From Triparma columacea (lineage: Eukaryota > Sar > Bolidophyceae > Parmales > Triparmaceae), in assembly GCA_030267965.1 (NCBI GenBank), contig BRYA01000594.1, positions 1-46,316 on the forward strand: a stretch of 46,316 nt of DNA, written 5' to 3'. The first letter of the stretch is position 1. The number at the start of each line of letters is the position of its first letter. The notes under the pieces are model-generated. The model was not told where the DNA came from. It saw only the letters and a program-made list of their open reading frames with translations, and made no database searches. Made by a program: the position numbers and the translations under genes. Shown here in pieces: positions 1 through 12,603 of the stretch.

Positions 1-70
1 CCTAACCCTAACCCTAACCCTAACCCTAACCCTAACCCTAACCCTAACCCTAACCCTAACCCTAACCCTA
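1..70. repeat. Telomere, (CCCTAA)n
   Basis: About 11.5 uninterrupted copies of the hexamer CCCTAA run from the first base. This is the C-rich strand expected at a left chromosome end (TTAGGG-type telomere, common to animals, fungi and stramenopiles). No degenerate copies follow, so the junction to subtelomeric sequence at base 71 is abrupt. The window therefore begins at, or inside, a true chromosome end. Confidence 0.97.
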
Positions 71-574
71 CGCTCTTCTCTCAACTCCTCTATCACACTC
101 ATACACATTCTCTCTTCCTCTCACACCCACACAAACACACACACACCCCTTTACTTCATACACTCATCTCTGCTACTCTCTCTTCTAACACACTCACATA
201 CACACACCTCTCTCTCTTTTTCTCTCACACACCACTCCAACTTTTATTCTCATCTCTGTTACTCTCTCCTAAACTCCTCTAACAAACACACTTACATACA
301 CACACATCTTCACACACACCTACACACACCAACACACCACTTCACCTTATAATACCCTTCCTTTCTACTACTCTCTTCCCTTCACCCCTCTCTCTTTTCT
401 CTCCCACAACAGTCACCCCCTTTTATTTATCCCCAATCACTCAACTTTACTCTCACCCACTGCCTCTCCCTAAGCGTTGACCAAAGCGTTCAACAGCAGT
501 GACACAAGCAAGTGATCGATTAGTCACTAATATACCAAATCAAATCAATTTCTCCTACAAATGTTGCTGCACTA
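71..574. repeat. CT/CA-rich subtelomeric low-complexity region
   Basis: The top strand of the first 400 bases is almost purely C, T and A, with many CACACA and CTCTCT runs. Two imperfect direct copies are visible: the segment beginning CTCATCTCTGCTACTCTC near 163 and a related segment beginning CTCATCTCTGTTACTCTC near 249. Both continue into ACACACTYACATACACACAC. The last roughly 150 bases (to 574) look like ordinary sequence and are probably the 3' flank of the gene ending at 575. I see no gene here. Confidence 0.75.
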
Positions 575-3500
575 TTAATCACTCCCCATCCTATCTTCCA
601 TTGGCACAACACTGCTTACTTTAGCCTTCCCATCTCCTACCCCTGTAATAACTCCACCATCAGCGCCTCCAACACTTGCTCTCCTAATACTTGTTCTCAA
701 AGCATCTGCTAGACCATCCTCAGCATCAGCATCAACACTTGCTCTCCTCACACTCTCTCTCCTTCTAGCATCTCCTGCTCCTGGAATGTATTCAACTGGC
801 ACTCTAGCTCTCATAGCGTCATCAAACCAATCTGGCTTCTCCTCCACCCATCCATTCCAATTAGCCTCTACCCAAGCTTTCACTTCCTCTTCAATTGCCT
901 TCCAATGATGCTTTGAGTTAGTGAATATTGCATCTGCCTTCAATGCATCGTCAGCTGAATCTCTAAATCGCTGTACTTTTAAGTCCTTTCCCATTTGAAA
1001 GCTCAAGAAGGTGCCCCAATATGTTTTCTCTATGTTACAGAAAAATACAGCAAACAACAAGACTGTACATGGTATAAATGTTCCAACTACTTTCCATGCA
1101 AGTGTAAGCCCCTCTTCTGCAACATCTCCCCTTTCAGCTACTAATATCGCTACAGGAAGACTTCCCATCGTCAAAACAAATCCAAACATCCAATACATCC
1201 CACCAACTTCATTAGGATGTCTAAACTGTAAAATTGATGTAAAGTCTGTCACCACTTTCACCAACACTCTAGCTACAATACTACTAACTATTTCTGCATT
1301 GCCACCAAGAGGAATCCAATACCAAAAGTCGCCTCTCAAGATCTTCACCAACAAGTATAGACCAAGATCAGCACCGACATAGAGAGAGACCCAACTACCA
1401 CCAAGTTGCCCAAACACAACTATTGTCATGCACCTTATCACAAGCATACATGAACTGAAGAACATCATTACAACAAATATGATAGATCTCTTGGTGGGAT
1501 TTGCAGGCACATACCCATAGAAGTCTGGCACTTGCTCTCTTTTCACTGGGTCAGTGTCAAAGTCATAACTTATAGTTGCAGATGCAAAGCCTGTTGTTAG
1601 TGCTGAAACTGAAAGTGAGACCCAAGCTGCATCTGCAACCTCTCCATCATTTGTTGCAATAGCCATAAGTTGGATAATCACTCCAGGTATGGCTTCAGCA
1701 AACATCTCAATCCCTTTCATGTAAGTCATCTCTGTCAGAGCATCAATTGCTTGTCCAGTCTCTTGTTTTTCTCCCTTTGCTACCCTGTATGCATCAACAG
1801 CAGGCTTAAATCCGATCAAAATAGGAAAGCACTCCCTTAGCACCCTCAACATCCCCAACTTCTTGTTTTGTAACCAAACAAAAAGCATTTGAATCCCCAC
1901 TGATACCATCAAACTTGCCATAGAAGCCTTAAAGTACCCATACTTCTTATCACTCCAAAACATGTACGTCACATACACATCAGTCACTAAATCTGACATA
2001 CTAGTGATAGCACCAACTGTCACTCTCATCTTCAACCCCCAAGGAACTTCCTCCAAAAGCCTGTAGCTAATTGTCTCTAACATAGTTCTGAACCACTCAT
2101 ACTCCTCATCAAGCTCCTGCAGTGCAGAGAAATTTAATATGAAGGCATCAACTGCAGCAACTGGCTGAGTATTAATAGCCAAACTCCTAGCTAAAGACTC
2201 TCCAATCTCCCTTCCTTCCTTCTCTCCCAGCTCTATAGCCTTACCCTCTACCTTCCTCAAATTACACAGCTTGTTCTTGACAACAGCGCCAAGCATTGGT
2301 GTGACAAAGATGTATTTCTCTGCAGCCTGTCTAAGAACATAGTTTGACCCAATAAATGACCTGACAGCTTCCTCCTTTGTCATTCCCTTTTTCCTGAAAC
2401 TTAATGCATCCAACAGTGGCTCACCCAACAACTGTCCGACTTGTTTAGGATCTAAACCTGCATAGTCTTGTGCAGTATCATTCACAGCATGTGAAGCAAT
2501 AAGTGTGCCTCTGTTGTCCAAGCCAACACTTGCTCTCCTAATACTCGCTCTCAATGTACCTGCTAGACCACCCTCAGCTTCAGCATCAACACTTGCTCTC
2601 CTAACACTCTCTTTCCTTCTAGTATCTCCATCTGCTGGAATGAAGTCTACAGGTACTGTTGCTTTCTTCGCATCAGTAAACCACTCTGGCTGCTCCTCTT
2701 CCCAGTTAGCCCAGTTCTCCTCAACCCATTTCTTAATTTCTCCTTCAATTGAGACCACGTGATGCCTGGAACTTTCAAAGACTACAAACTTCATTTCATC
2801 ACTTTCCCCTTCAAGGAAATATGCCATATACATATCTTTTGACCTCTGTGTACTCCAGAAGGTGTGCAAGTACTTCTTCTCAATATTTAAAAAGAAGACA
2901 GCAAAGCATAGAATAGTGATAGGTATGAAAGAATTCACAATTGATGATGCAATATCAATAGCTCTCTCATCAACATAAGGTGAAGCTACATATATTGACA
3001 CTGGTAGGCTTCCAATTGTCAACATAAGACCAAACAACCAGTACACTCCCCCAACTTCATTAGGATGTCTAAATTGCACCATTGAAGTAAAGTCTACAAT
3101 GATCTTTCCAATCACTCTCAATAGAATACTACTCACAATTTCTAAATTGCCCTCTAATGGCAACCAGTACCAAAAGTCTCCCCTCAATATCTTAACCAAC
3201 AAGTACAGACCAAGGTCGGCTCCAATGTAGAGAAAGACCCAACTACCTCCCATCAACCCAAGAAGTACTATTGTTGTGCACCTTATTAGAAGCATTCCTG
3301 CAGTGAACAGCAGCATGGACACAAATACTACTGTTCTCTTGCTTGCTTTTGCCGGTATATACCCATAGAAGTCTGGTGCCAATTCTCTTCTAGCAGGGTC
3401 TGTGTCCCAGTCATAACTAATTGTTGCTGAGGCAAAGCCTGTGGTAATTGCTGACACTGCAAGTGAAAGCCATGCTGAAGTTCCAACATTTTTGTCACTT

Positions 3501-6500
3501 GTTGCTATAGCCATAAGTTGGATGATCACTCCAGGGATTGCCTCAGAAAACATCTCAATACATTTTATAAAAGTCAACTCTGCCATAGCATCAAGATATT
3601 GCCCAGCCTCTTGTTTTTCTCCCTTTGCAACCCTATAAGCATCAACTGCAGGTTTAAACCCAATCAAAATGGGAAACCACTCCCTAAGCACTCTCATCAT
3701 CCCAAACTTCCTATTTGATGCCCAAATAAAAAGCATTTGAATCCCAATTGACGCTACCAAACTTGCCAAAGATGCCTTGAAGTACCCATACTTCTTATCA
3801 CTCCAAAACTTATGTGTCACATACACATCGGTCACCAAATCAAGCATGCTTGTTGCAGCACCAACAGTCACCCTTGCCTTTAAGCCTAAGTTAGACTTCA
3901 TGAATAGTTTCATGACAATCTCCTCAAGCATGGGCCTTAACCACACTTGTTCATTCATTACTTCTTGCACTTCAGTGAATTGATGTGCCCATTCATCTAC
4001 AGCATGAGCAGCAGTTGCTGTGGTCAACATGACTGCTGTCATTGCACTCCCAATCTCCCACCCCCTGGCTTCTTCCTCACTCTTAACTTCTCCCTCATTT
4101 GTCGCTCTCCTTTTGAATTTGTTCATAACCACAGCATACAGCATAGTTCTCATGAAACCATGCTGCTCTGTAATATCTCTCAGTGCCCTATTGGCAGCAA
4201 AAAATTCCCTCACGACCGCTACCTTACTATCCCCAACATTCCTTTTCTTCACTCTCTCCATCAGCTGCTCTCCAAACCTCCTCCCATCCTGTTCCTCTGC
4301 TTCTGTGCTCTTTAGAAGGTTGTCAAAGTAGTAAGCAGCTTCAGTTGCCATGCCCAGGTGCTTGATTACACTCTTTTTGCTGGCAGCTTTTGATAAACCC
4401 TGTTGTCTAATCATCATTTCAACGTCTGTCTTCATCTGGCCAGCCTCTGAGAACCTTATAGCTGTGAGATGCCCTTTGTGTTCAACTGTGATAACGAGAG
4501 TCTTGTTATTGATTCTGTGAAGCACAACCTTGGATTTTAATCTGCTCTGGACATCCCAGAAGAATGCTGCAACTTCCTTGTGGGATGATCTCACAGTTAT
4601 TGAAGTCTTCCCCCATCCCATTCTCTTCTCTGTCTTTATCAATGTCTGTCTAGTTGAACCACTACTGATCTCATGAGCTCCATCAATCTCGTCAAAGTAG
4701 CTTTTGATCCCTGGTGCTGCCTCAATTGCAATTTTCTCAAATTTGTCTATGATCTGCTGTCTCTTGAAGGCTTCAATCTCTTTGCTCTTGTCAAATTTTC
4801 TTCTCATACTTGAGACAGTTGCAAGAAACCTTGTAAAAAGCTTGTTCACAATTGAAGAGAAGAAAACGCCACCAAGGTCTATATTTGATGTAAAGGTCAC
4901 TGATGTTTGTGGCACACCTCCAATAGGCTCAAGCGGTGCAAATACCCACACAGTAGTGGCCTTTAAAAACACATTCCTAGCCTTCACTGGATAGTCTTCA
5001 TGAAGTTCCTCTGTGTCTGTAACATCAATTATAACTTTGCCGTCATCTTGCTTGAACCAGGTAACTTTACTCCTCCCATCACGAAGAGCAAAACCAGGGA
5101 GACCAAGGTCCCTTGTTGTGATATAGTAGAGAGTGTGGGGATTAACAGTTACTACCTTCATAGTGGTTATCCCATTCATTTTAGCTTTTTTTATTTCGTT
5201 TCTACTATTTAGAATGGTGATCTCGTAGGCAGCACACTCCTCCACACTAGCATCAACTACAGTATTGGCAATACCAGTCCCACTGCTTGCCCTATTAACA
5301 TGAACTAGCTTCATCTTGACCCTCTCATCAGGACTCTTCAAATCATTGAAATTCTTATCTTCCTTGCACTTCTCATAGAATTCCATTCCCTTCCCTATTG
5401 CATCCTTCTCCTTATCTGTATAATCTTGGTGTTCATTCTTGATGATGTTGGCAAGAGAGGCCAGTGCAGCTTTATCGACCTCTTCATCTTTATTGAAAGA
5501 TGTTCTCAAGTCAGCAACTGCACCCAGGGTGTTTGGTGTCTTTTTGTCAATAAGAGATTTAGGTAAGTACCCTGCTGTATCAACATGTTGCAGTAGCTCA
5601 ATCTTGCACTGAGCAACTCCACTAACATTTTCAATGTTAGTTGCAATAAAGATTGCCTGAGTTGTTCCTCTTACGAATGTCCCAGCACTCCCACCATAAT
5701 CAACCTCATCTTTGTGAGGCCAGATAGCAACGGAAATGGATTTTTGTGTGTCCTTTCTCAGTATTAGCTTGTTGACAAACTCTCGATTGCTAATGAGCTT
5801 TGGGAATTTCTTCACGGTTGCAACCACTTTCTCGTTGGGTTTACCCTTGTATGTTTGTATCTCTAGTCTAGCCAGATTCCCTTCCTCCCTGTCAACAGCC
5901 ATCCTCTCCCTGCTGCAGAACTCAAAGTACCAAGCAGCAGCTTCTTCTGCAGAACAGTCTGCTTCACAAAGAGCTCTGCCAAGTGCAATGCTAGTCTCTC
6001 CCTCCAATTGCTGTCTATATTTGATCTCCATCTTCACTCCCTCATAAGGTGACTCGAGAGGCCCCCACCCTTCTTCATCCTCCCCACCAAAGAGCTTCTC
6101 CAACTCCCCAAACACCTTCTTTTGGTCCTCCTCCAACTCAACCCCCTCCCTCATCCTCTTCACCAAGGCCCCCCTAACCTCAGCATCAACTTCCTTCCCG
6201 TTCCTCCTGAACTTCTTCTGCAACCTGTTGGCATCAACAAGCTCATTCTTTGCAAGGTAGTCAATTGCTTTGTCCATCAGCGTCTTTTGAAGGCCTTTGA
6301 AATGCAGATCGCCAGTCTGAATGCGTGTCACCCTACAAACGTTTGGAGCAATCTCATTGAAGAAGTAGACACCTGTACTCTCTGCTAGCACAAATCCTTC
6401 CTTACTGAGGTCCTTGAAGCCTCCTCCTGGGTACTCTGTCAGTGGCACAAAAGCTACCATGTAGGAAGTCTGGCCATTCTCAAGTTTGACTTCCTTCCAC

Positions 6501-9017
6501 ACAAACCAATTCTCAAATAGTCGATTGGTGGCCGCAGGGACCTTCATGCCCAAATGATAGTGCATGCTTCTAGTTCCCTCAAAATCATTCCTGATAACCC
6601 TTGGTAAGGTCCCATTATTTTTGAAGTGTTTCTCAGACTTCTCAAATGTGTCAAACAGAAATTGCTCTTCCAACACACCCTTTGCTGACTTGTCCACAGT
6701 GACCCCAAAGGCTGCCCACACATTGTCCGCCTCTCTCCACAGGAACTTGTCTATGCCCTCCTTCAGTGTCCCCTTGACTCTCTTTCCCTTCTTGTAGAGT
6801 GCCTCCTCCAGCCCTGCAACACTTTCCAGCATCCTGTCCTCTTCCTCAGTAAGAGTTGGCACATTAGGCATGACATTTTCCACAAAGTGCGCCTTCCTCC
6901 GCTCGTCAATGACTGCAGGCTGTCTGAAATCATCCATGACTTCATCAAGAATTCCCTTCCATGAGACAAAGACATCCTTGTAAGCTCCTTTCTTGACACT
7001 GCTGATTCTGCTGTTTATCCTTCCAAGGTTTGACCTTGCAGATTTTAATCTTTTGACTGTGTTAACATCTAGATTTGATTTTGCCTCTCTAACCCTCTCC
7101 TCTGCCTTGAGAGTTCCCACCATTGTAACTGCAGTTTGACCAAACTCGAAATCAGAGAAACTGAGCTCGCCCTTAATGACACCTCGTTTGACAGTCTTTG
7201 TCTTCATTTGATCTAGAATCTCGACAAGCTTTGCAGTTGCCTCATCAGAAAGTTTGTCCTCATCAAGGGGTGTCAACTCCATAATGCTCGTCGATTCGTC
7301 GGGGGAGACGACGCTGACGTCGAGGAGAAATTCGACAAACTTATTCACGCTGCCGTAGTGCTGCCAGTAGACGAGTCTGTGAATGATTCCTTCCTTTTCG
7401 TCATACTCCTGGAGGGTCTTCCTTCGGAACTTGCCCTGCTCGCAATCGGTGAGGAGAAAGTCAATGATCTTGTCCCGCTCGTCGTGGAAGGCACCAGCGA
7501 GCTCAATAACTTTCACATCGACGCCAGTAGAAATGTCTATGAGGCCTTCAACAGCTCCTCTCTCCTCAAGAAGCTTCACAAGTTCACCTTGCTCGGGTCC
7601 AAGAGCTGCATAATCGATATCTACGGGGCCGTGTATCGCGGAGGGTGTATGATTGGGGCAGGAGAGGTGCTGCGGGGGGTCTTTATTCTTGATGGTGTTG
7701 TCAGGATCTAATGTCATGGACTGAGTGCCAGTGGCGTGGCTGACAGTCGCAAGGCCGACTGGCGTGGGGCCGGGAGTCGCGCACCCGACAGCAGGCGGTA
7801 CAGCGCTTATATTGTTCTCGCCCGCTATTCCACCGTTTAAGGGATCATTGGATGTCTCGGCGTTGACATTTTCAAATCCAGGTTGAAGATGAGAATGGTC
7901 AGAAATTTCTGGGGGTGGTTTTGGGGGAATTTTTGGAAGGTCAAAAAAGGCAAAATCAGAAACGCCATCAGAACGGCTTCCAAGCCCTCCCCAAAACCAT
8001 CAAAATACCCTACCCTCCGTCTACACGACTACCCAAACTCACCTTGTCTAGCGTCCTCGTGAAAGCTTCTAGAGACTGCAAAGGGGACAACGTTGTTGCA
8101 AAAGTGAGAAAAAATTACAAAGTTTCAACGCGTCCTCCCGCGACACTCCCGCTCTCGCTTAGAGTATTATTATGTATTTGTTCTTATCCGGCGCTCAACG
8201 CACAACTCACCTCGTCCCGGGTCCTCGTGGCGGTTTTTGGAGTCTGCGGTAATGGCGACTATGGTGTTGGTTAGTCAATATGAAAAGATGTCCACGCGTG
8301 ACCCTCGATTCCGTGTAGAATATCAAGCGCCCCATGCGGTCGCCAGAGACGGAACCCATGCGGTCGCCGCAGACCGGCGTGCACGCGCGTGCGCCGCGGC
8401 CACCGCCCGTCGAGCTCGACGCCGAGGGCCAGGCCCTCCGCGAACGGCTCCTTGCGTTCCGCTTAAAACGCATTTTTCCTTATCTGGTGTTCAATGCACA
8501 ACTCACCTCGTTCGGCGTCCTCGTGAGACATTGCAGATGCTGCAGAGGAAACGACAAAGAGGGGAAAAGTGAGCAAAAATGGCAAACTTCATCTTGTCCT
8601 CCGACACATCTCCCCCCCACTACTGAAGTATAAAAATGCTATTTTCCTCCTCGAGTGCTCGACGCATACTCACCTCGTCTGGCGTCCCCGTGATAATTTT
8701 CAGATTCTACGGGTGTTGGCGATTATGATGTTTTTTTTGAGATTTTTGATAACATTTCAACACGCTCCTTAACCATCTCTTCTTTTTTCATTGATATAGA
8801 TTATTTACGCTCTTCCACCTTCACCCCCAACGCAAAACTCACCTTGTCCAGCGTCTCCATGAGCACTATCAATGCCCGATGTTGAGATTATTGTCCTGTC
8901 ACGGCCTATATTAGGTTCGCAGAGTTGATTCTCAGACACTGAGTCACTAACTTGTGGCATATTAGTCTCCTCTACGCCCTCTCCGCTCCCCCCTCGGGGT
9001 TCATTCTCCACGTCCAT
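575..9017 (-). CDS. START-like plus duplicated multi-membrane-module protein, six exons
   Basis: Exons (minus strand): 9017-8843, 8706-8674, 8539-8507, 8243-8211, 8075-8043, 7908-575. All junctions are phase 1 with GTGAGT donors, giving 2546 aa. The last exon holds 7.3 kb of open frame. It contains three START/SRPBCC-like regions (about residues 538-655, 735-908 and 1192-1275; for example EEAAAWYFEFCSRERM, and SSHKEVAAFFWD). Two copies of a module with roughly eight membrane spans follow (about 1350-1898 and 1968-2520), each ending in RRESVRRASV/SIRRASVG basic-serine motifs. Module hallmarks are DLVTDVYVT, a Gln-rich helix and SEAIPGVIIQL, faintly like XK-related scramblases (weak inference). 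The N-terminus is acidic and disordered, with an 11-aa microexon-encoded repeat. A lipid-binding or lipid-handling membrane protein is plausible but unproven. An ATG at 7717 would give a shorter one-exon version, but it ignores the matching upstream splice phases. Confidence 0.8.
8043..8706 (-). other. Array of four tandem 33-nt microexons
   Basis: Four microexons lie at 8674-8706, 8507-8539, 8211-8243 and 8043-8075. Each is exactly 33 nt, each is preceded by an AG acceptor (three TGCAG/CGCAG, one GTAG), and each is followed by GTGAGT. With phase-1 junctions they encode ESENYHGDARR, ASAMSHEDAER, DSKNRHEDPGR and VSRSFHEDARQ, a clear xSxxxHxDAxx repeat. The end of exon 1 (DSAHGDAGQ) is a fifth copy. 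The flanking introns are 134, 135, 134 and 136 nt, except one of 263 nt that carries a GC-rich insertion at about 8325-8460. Intron sequence next to the donors is also conserved, so the duplicated unit was exon plus intron (about 168 bp). Each microexon can be skipped without changing frame. Confidence 0.85.
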
Positions 9018-9666
9018 GTACGGTTGCTCAACTCGTGTTGTATCTTGGAATCTGAGCGGTGGGTGTACGGATCGGTGAAGGTTAGAAGAGTGTATAAGCT
9101 TGACAATAGAAAGTCAATACGAAAACGACAGGCCCGGCGTTGAGACCACCATTGGGACGTTCGACCAACTGCAGAGTCTCGAAGTGCAGGGCCCATGGGA
9201 AATCTCTCGGCTCCCTGGTGATTGCGGTGATATTTTGTGACCGCCCCGTCATCCCCTGTAGATAGATCCCGGAGATCTTTGAAGTAAATCGACGTTGACG
9301 CCCAACAGGAGATGTCAGATTCCGATTTTGCAATCCAACATCGGGAGTTGAGGATCATGAGGGAAATTGTTTGGGACTCTCGCCCACTCTCGCCCATTTT
9401 GTGCGGAGGTACATCATCAAGCCCATCTCTCGTATATGGATTGAGCTACTTACCCAGAGAAGCTCCGTGTGAGGTGAAAGTTAGTCCAGAAAATGCCAGT
9501 TTGATGAAAATGGTGGCCGTGATCGTGTTTTTGAGAAGCGAACCAAAATTGCGTTGCCTTTGCTAAATAGACTCTTAGAATAACCCACGATTCTACAAAC
9601 AAGGTAAACACGTATTTCACATATAAAATGATGGGCAGGCTTAATTTCCTGCACTGCGATTATTAC
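9018..9666. other. Intergenic region between two minus-strand genes
   Basis: This is the only head-to-tail gap in the window. It should hold the promoter and 5' UTR of the START/membrane protein gene (start codon at 9017) and the 3' UTR of the dynein-stalk-like gene (stop at 9667). Short open frames occur on both strands, but none has a recognisable domain, credible splice partners or coding-like composition. I see no supported gene here. Confidence 0.5.
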
Positions 9667-12603
9667 TCAGATATATTTTTGTACACCTCCTCCGTGAACA
9701 GTCATTGGGTTTGCAATCCTGCTCCTGGCAGCCTGAAGCAGGCTTCTCGGCGGCGGTTTCTCGTCTTTTTGCTGCTGTTCCCCAAATTGCTGTTGCATCT
9801 GCAGCTGCTGCTTTTTAAGCTTCTTTGGCGAAGGGGTAGAAGGAGGTGGGATAGAGCCCCTCGCAAATGTCGAGCCAATCCCCTTCTTCTTTGGCGGCGG
9901 GCCATGTGGTGGCGCAAACTTAGTCGGTGACTTCGCGGGTGGAATGCTTCGTTGCTTGACCTCCTCCATAACCTTCTCTTCCTCTTCAACTTCCTCCTCG
10001 GATGACACATAGTCACTGTCGGTCTCATACTCGCTGCTATCGGTGCTGCTATGATAGCTGCCTGCGCTGCTCCTGCTGCTTCCGCTAAAGCTGCGCCCCG
10101 TAAATGGGCTCTCTCCTTCTTTGCTTTCCCTGCTGCCGCCGCTCCCCCTACTACTGCTCCTAACCCTAGCCTCCTCAACAATTATTTCCTCCTCTAGTTC
10201 ATCAACCCCCTTCGCAACCTCCTTAGCCGTCTTTTGATCCTTCTTTTTTACTGGCCTGTCCCTCTCTTCCTCACCGCCGCGCACGGGGAACATCATCCAC
10301 TGCTGAAGCATAAGGTGTGGGTTGCCCACGAAGCCACCTCCATCCTCCTCCTGGACAGAATCGTGCTCGTCCATATCCTCCTCATCGGCTTGCGCTTGGT
10401 CGCCGCCCCTGGGAGTCTTTTCGATGAGTTTGTCAAGGTTGCTCATGCTAATCGTGAGCTTCTCCAAGTTCGCCAGGTTAAAGGTGAAGCCTTCTCCAGA
10501 GTCTCCACTGGTGTCATCTGAGTCTGAATCTGAGTCTGATGATGAGACCCCTGACGAAGCACTCCGGATTGAAGATGGCTTCTTCACACGAGATCCTAAA
10601 ACCGAAGATGATCGAGATTCCGATGAGGCAGACTCAGACCCTGGACTCCCGTAAAGGGACCTCTCCATCGAATCAATATCGCTCAAGAAGCTCACTGGCG
10701 AGGTCACAGGCCTCTTAACGGGGCTTGTGCTGCTCTTGCCAGGCGGTGGATGGGAAGGTGGGCTCATGCTGGTTTTAATTCTGGGGCTAAGGGCAGCATG
10801 GGCAGCAAACTCTGCAGCTTCCAAATTAACGGGGCTTGCAGTTGCGACCCTGAGACTGTTGTGATGTTCACCAGGTGATGATGATGGCCTGCCCGGCTGT
10901 TTCGTCGTTTTCGACTTCACCTGCGTTGAATATGGCGTTTGCGAGAAGGGAGCCTTTGACATTTTGTTGTCAAAGCTTCCGCTGTCACCGCTGTGGTCAT
11001 CGTTGTTGTTCGCGCCGCCCACGTTTACCGTCGTTACCGCATCCAGTATTTTTCCCGAGACGCATGTATTGTAAGCCCAAATAAATAATTTTCCAAGTGC
11101 CTTGGAAGCGTTGGGGTTAAATTTCCTGAAAGCTTCAAAGCTGTAACGTGGTGAAGGGGATAGGAGAGTAGGACAAGAAGGAGAGTGACGTTAGAGAATT
11201 TATTAGAAGATGGATCGCTCCGTTTCCCCTACGCTCTCTATCCCCTTTTCCCTGCCCTTATACTCACCTTTCAAAATTCACCCCGCCCTCAACTTCTGTT
11301 ACGGCCAGCTTGATAAGGTTAACCCTCCACTCTGGAGCTGCCTCGACATCGAAGCACCTGATCCTGCTAATCAAGTCCGATGCCCTGATTAGGGACCTCT
11401 GTGTCTGGTTCCACATCCCCTGGGGGTCAGGAATCACCTTGACATTTTCGTGCTTGTTGCCTGCTCCCAGCCCAATAGTGATTGCTGCCGCGATCAAGGC
11501 GACGTCAAAAGAGGGCCTAGAGACGCTCGCTAAGTGCACTAGCTCGGAAATTGTCAGAGAAGAGTTGTTGAGGTCCCTGAGTGCTTGGGGCATTGCCATA
11601 GGCAGGTCCCCCCGAGATGAAGTTATCTGCGACGAGTCAACGAAGGGTTTGCGTTAGTGCGTAACCAGACTGACGAGAGCGCCGCGTTTCGCTGCACTAT
11701 TGTGGTCCTGTTGCTGTTGTCACTGCACTGCCATGCTCGCCGCCAGCCTGCCGCCAGCCTGCCGCCTGCCTGCCTCTTGCCCCCAGCTTGTTCTCACCTC
11801 AGCTGTTTTTCTGGCAGTCGACCTCGTAGCGTTAAACGCCCTAGCAGCCTTTCTTGGAGAGACGCCAGGGGGTGGTCTAGCCGGAGGCGAAATTGTCTTC
11901 GGCTTTGATCTATTTTCCGTGGGATATGAGTAAGTGAAGTCACTCGCAGAGTTGGTTCCCGTTCTTCTATTGCCTATAAAATCCATTCCGCCGTCCTTAA
12001 CCTGTTCCTCTCGACTGCCTGGTTTGTCATTCGACGGTGCCGTCAACATATCGTCCCCTCTAAACATCGGGTCTGACCGTACAGTTACTGAGTTTGCACT
12101 CCGATTGAGGATGCTCTGGCAGGTTGAGGGAGGACAGGGGGGGGGAAGGGGGAAGAAGGACGGCGGTGGTTAGCAGTGGGAATAACGAGCGGTTATTCAT
12201 AGGGCAATAAATGACAAACGCAGCCCCTCCCCCCCACACACATGAGACACGGAACCAACAGGTTGAAGTACTTGACAGGAAATCTAATCTCACCTCCTGC
12301 AGGGTTTTAGGGGTAAGGGTGGGATCTTGTGAGTACAAAGCGGTAAAACAAGAAATCTGACGCACGGTATGCATTTGCTACATAATCTGTCCCCCCCTCC
12401 ACACCACCCTCTCCGGTAAGTCCCCCAAATCCTCCGTTACCGTCCCCCCATCCCCTCATGATGCTCACCTTTTGGATCATCCTAGCCCTTATTTCCTCGT
12501 CCATCGCCGCAGAAGAAGATGATCGGGGCTGATATGTGGCATTTTGGGAGCGGGAAGCATAGCCAGATCGAGAGTGGAATCCATAGCTGTGGTGCTCACT
12601 CAT
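9667..12603 (-). CDS. Free-standing dynein-stalk-like domain protein with long disordered tail
   Basis: Exons (minus strand): 12603-12469, 12356-12294, 12115-11798, 11626-11268, 11140-9667, giving 782 aa. Every junction keeps frame; the 63-nt second exon is the least certain. Residues about 180-330 resemble the microtubule-binding stalk region of dynein heavy chains. There is an ALRDLNN...ISELVHLASVSRP segment, a DVALIAAAITIGLG helix, a W...QRSLIRASDLISRI segment, and a closing SKALGKLFIWAYNT like the S-A-GL-W-Y end of that region. No AAA+ Walker motifs or motor are present. The last 450 residues are Ser/Pro/acidic-rich and look disordered, with SDSDSDSDD and a C-terminal KKLKKQQLQMQQQ patch. 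It sits head-to-head with the p28 gene, supporting a ciliary role (inference). An orphan microtubule-binding or dynein-associated protein is likely; the exact function is unknown. Confidence 0.68.

Noticed and set aside
7715..7717. ATG at 7717 as the true start of the left-end giant protein
   Set aside because: The frame stays open upstream to a CCCCCAG acceptor at 7909, whose phase matches all four microexons and exon 1. Kept only as an alternative.
8972..9397. 141-codon minus-strand frame overlapping exon 1 of the giant gene
   Set aside because: Different frame, no domain, and no donor that joins the microexons in phase.
12294..12325. 32-nt exon starting after TACTCACAAG in the dynein-stalk-like gene
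   Set aside because: It would shift the frame into an early stop. Starting after GCGTCAG (12356) gives a 63-nt, phase-0, stop-free exon instead.
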